From positions 159,941 to 223,940 of the forward strand of contig NZ_JPKG01000019.1 in NCBI RefSeq assembly GCF_000735605.1: a DNA stretch of 64,000 bases. The letters are read 5' to 3'. The stretch comes from Allobosea sp. LC85 (GTDB lineage Bacteria > Pseudomonadota > Alphaproteobacteria > Rhizobiales > Beijerinckiaceae). Of this stretch, positions 63,756 through 64,000 are shown in pieces. Below the pieces are notes generated by a model. That model searched no databases. It saw only the letters and a list, made by a program, of their open reading frames with translations, and was not told where the DNA came from. The translations under genes and the position numbers were made by a program. Positions within the stretch are counted from its first letter, which is position 1, and every line of letters begins with the position of its first letter.

Positions 63756-64000
63756 TCACCTTTCCTTGAAGATCCTGCTGGCGTGGTCTGTGAAGGGTTT
63801 TGTCAGGAATGAGAGCGCGGTTCGCTCTTCGGTGGTGATGAAGACCTCGACGGGCATGCCGGGCTGGAGCTTGCGGTCGCCGAGGGCGGCGACGAGATCG
63901 CCGTCGATCTGGATTTCGCCGGTGTAGAAATTGGCGCCGGTGGTGGGGTCGCGGGTGGTCGCCGGGGAGAGATGGCTGACGGTGCCCGGCAGCTCCGGGG
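63756..64000 (-). CDS. HlyD-family type I secretion periplasmic adaptor (C-terminal end)
   Basis: The frame enters from the right edge and stops at TGA (63758-63756). It gives about 80 residues that include FYTGEIQIDG, KLQPGMPVEVFI and ALSFLTKPFTDHASRIFKE, the typical end of PrtE/HlyD membrane-fusion proteins. These link an inner-membrane ABC exporter to an outer-membrane channel, so a type I secretion operon probably continues to the right. Confidence 0.85.
   Translation of the reverse strand, partial: PELPGTVSHLSPATTRDPTTGANFYTGEIQIDGDLVAALGDRKLQPGMPVEVFITTEERTALSFLTKPFTDHASRIFKER

Overview
The window is GC-rich alphaproteobacterial DNA, most likely from the Hyphomicrobiales and probably Bosea or a close relative. 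That call rests on gene content and order: a carD / fdxA / S4-protein / SUV3-like helicase block, aerobic cobaltochelatase genes cobS and cobT, a twin-transmembrane small protein beside PduO-type adenosyltransferase and etfBA, and a phage-borne GcrA. The genus is inferred from memory of such gene orders and was not searched.

1-15280 is the early-gene end of an integrated phage or phage-like element. It ends at a tyrosine integrase lying against the 3' end of a tRNA-Arg(CCU) gene. From left to right it holds a partial unknown gene, a TAGGGAGG repeat region, a D5/P4-type primase-helicase, a moron-like membrane gene on the opposite strand, a TOPRIM primase-like protein, a tightly overlapping regulatory run that includes GcrA, a Cro/CI switch, a rightward operon (HD-like protein, two ParB-like proteins, an ASCH-like protein, a small membrane protein, an excisionase-like protein) and the integrase. 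Capsid, tail and lysis genes are not in the window, and the left attachment site lies beyond its start. Two divergent intergenic regions carry the same three-part promoter/operator layout, so they are probably controlled by the same regulators.

15280-29.9 kb is chromosomal core: an SNase-like secreted protein, an M48 lipoprotein peptidase, CarD, FdxA, an Hsp15-like S4 protein, a long SUV3-like helicase, a DUF3108 protein, ribosomal protein L28, a phytase-like exported protein, CobT, GNAT, GFA and CobS.

30-49.5 kb looks like a surface-glycan neighbourhood. Two COG4671-type glycosyltransferases, each accompanied by a GT4 enzyme, lie at its two ends. Between them are methyltransferase-like genes, an exported polysaccharide-lyase-like protein, a deacetylase and a YejABEF-like peptide importer. 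In its middle is an unusual three-gene operon (38852 to 33798, minus strand): an ABC exporter with broken nucleotide-binding motifs, a cyclic-nucleotide-binding-like protein with an atypical phosphate cassette, and a six-helix membrane / 2Fe-2S / class III cyclase fusion that lacks several canonical catalytic residues. This is the most interesting system in the window.

49.6-62.3 kb is again ordinary chromosome: an amidohydrolase, a spermidine/putrescine-type ABC importer, a twin-TM protein, a PagL-like barrel with altered active-site residues, PduO, a rhomboid protease, etfBA, 3-hydroxybutyryl-CoA dehydrogenase, an HNH protein, a DsbB-like protein and a YqaA-like protein.

After tRNA-Leu(CAA) at 62559 the sequence changes character. 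There is a perfect inverted repeat, a NarL-type response regulator, a very AT-rich gap and the end of an HlyD-type secretion adaptor. This may be the edge of a genomic island.
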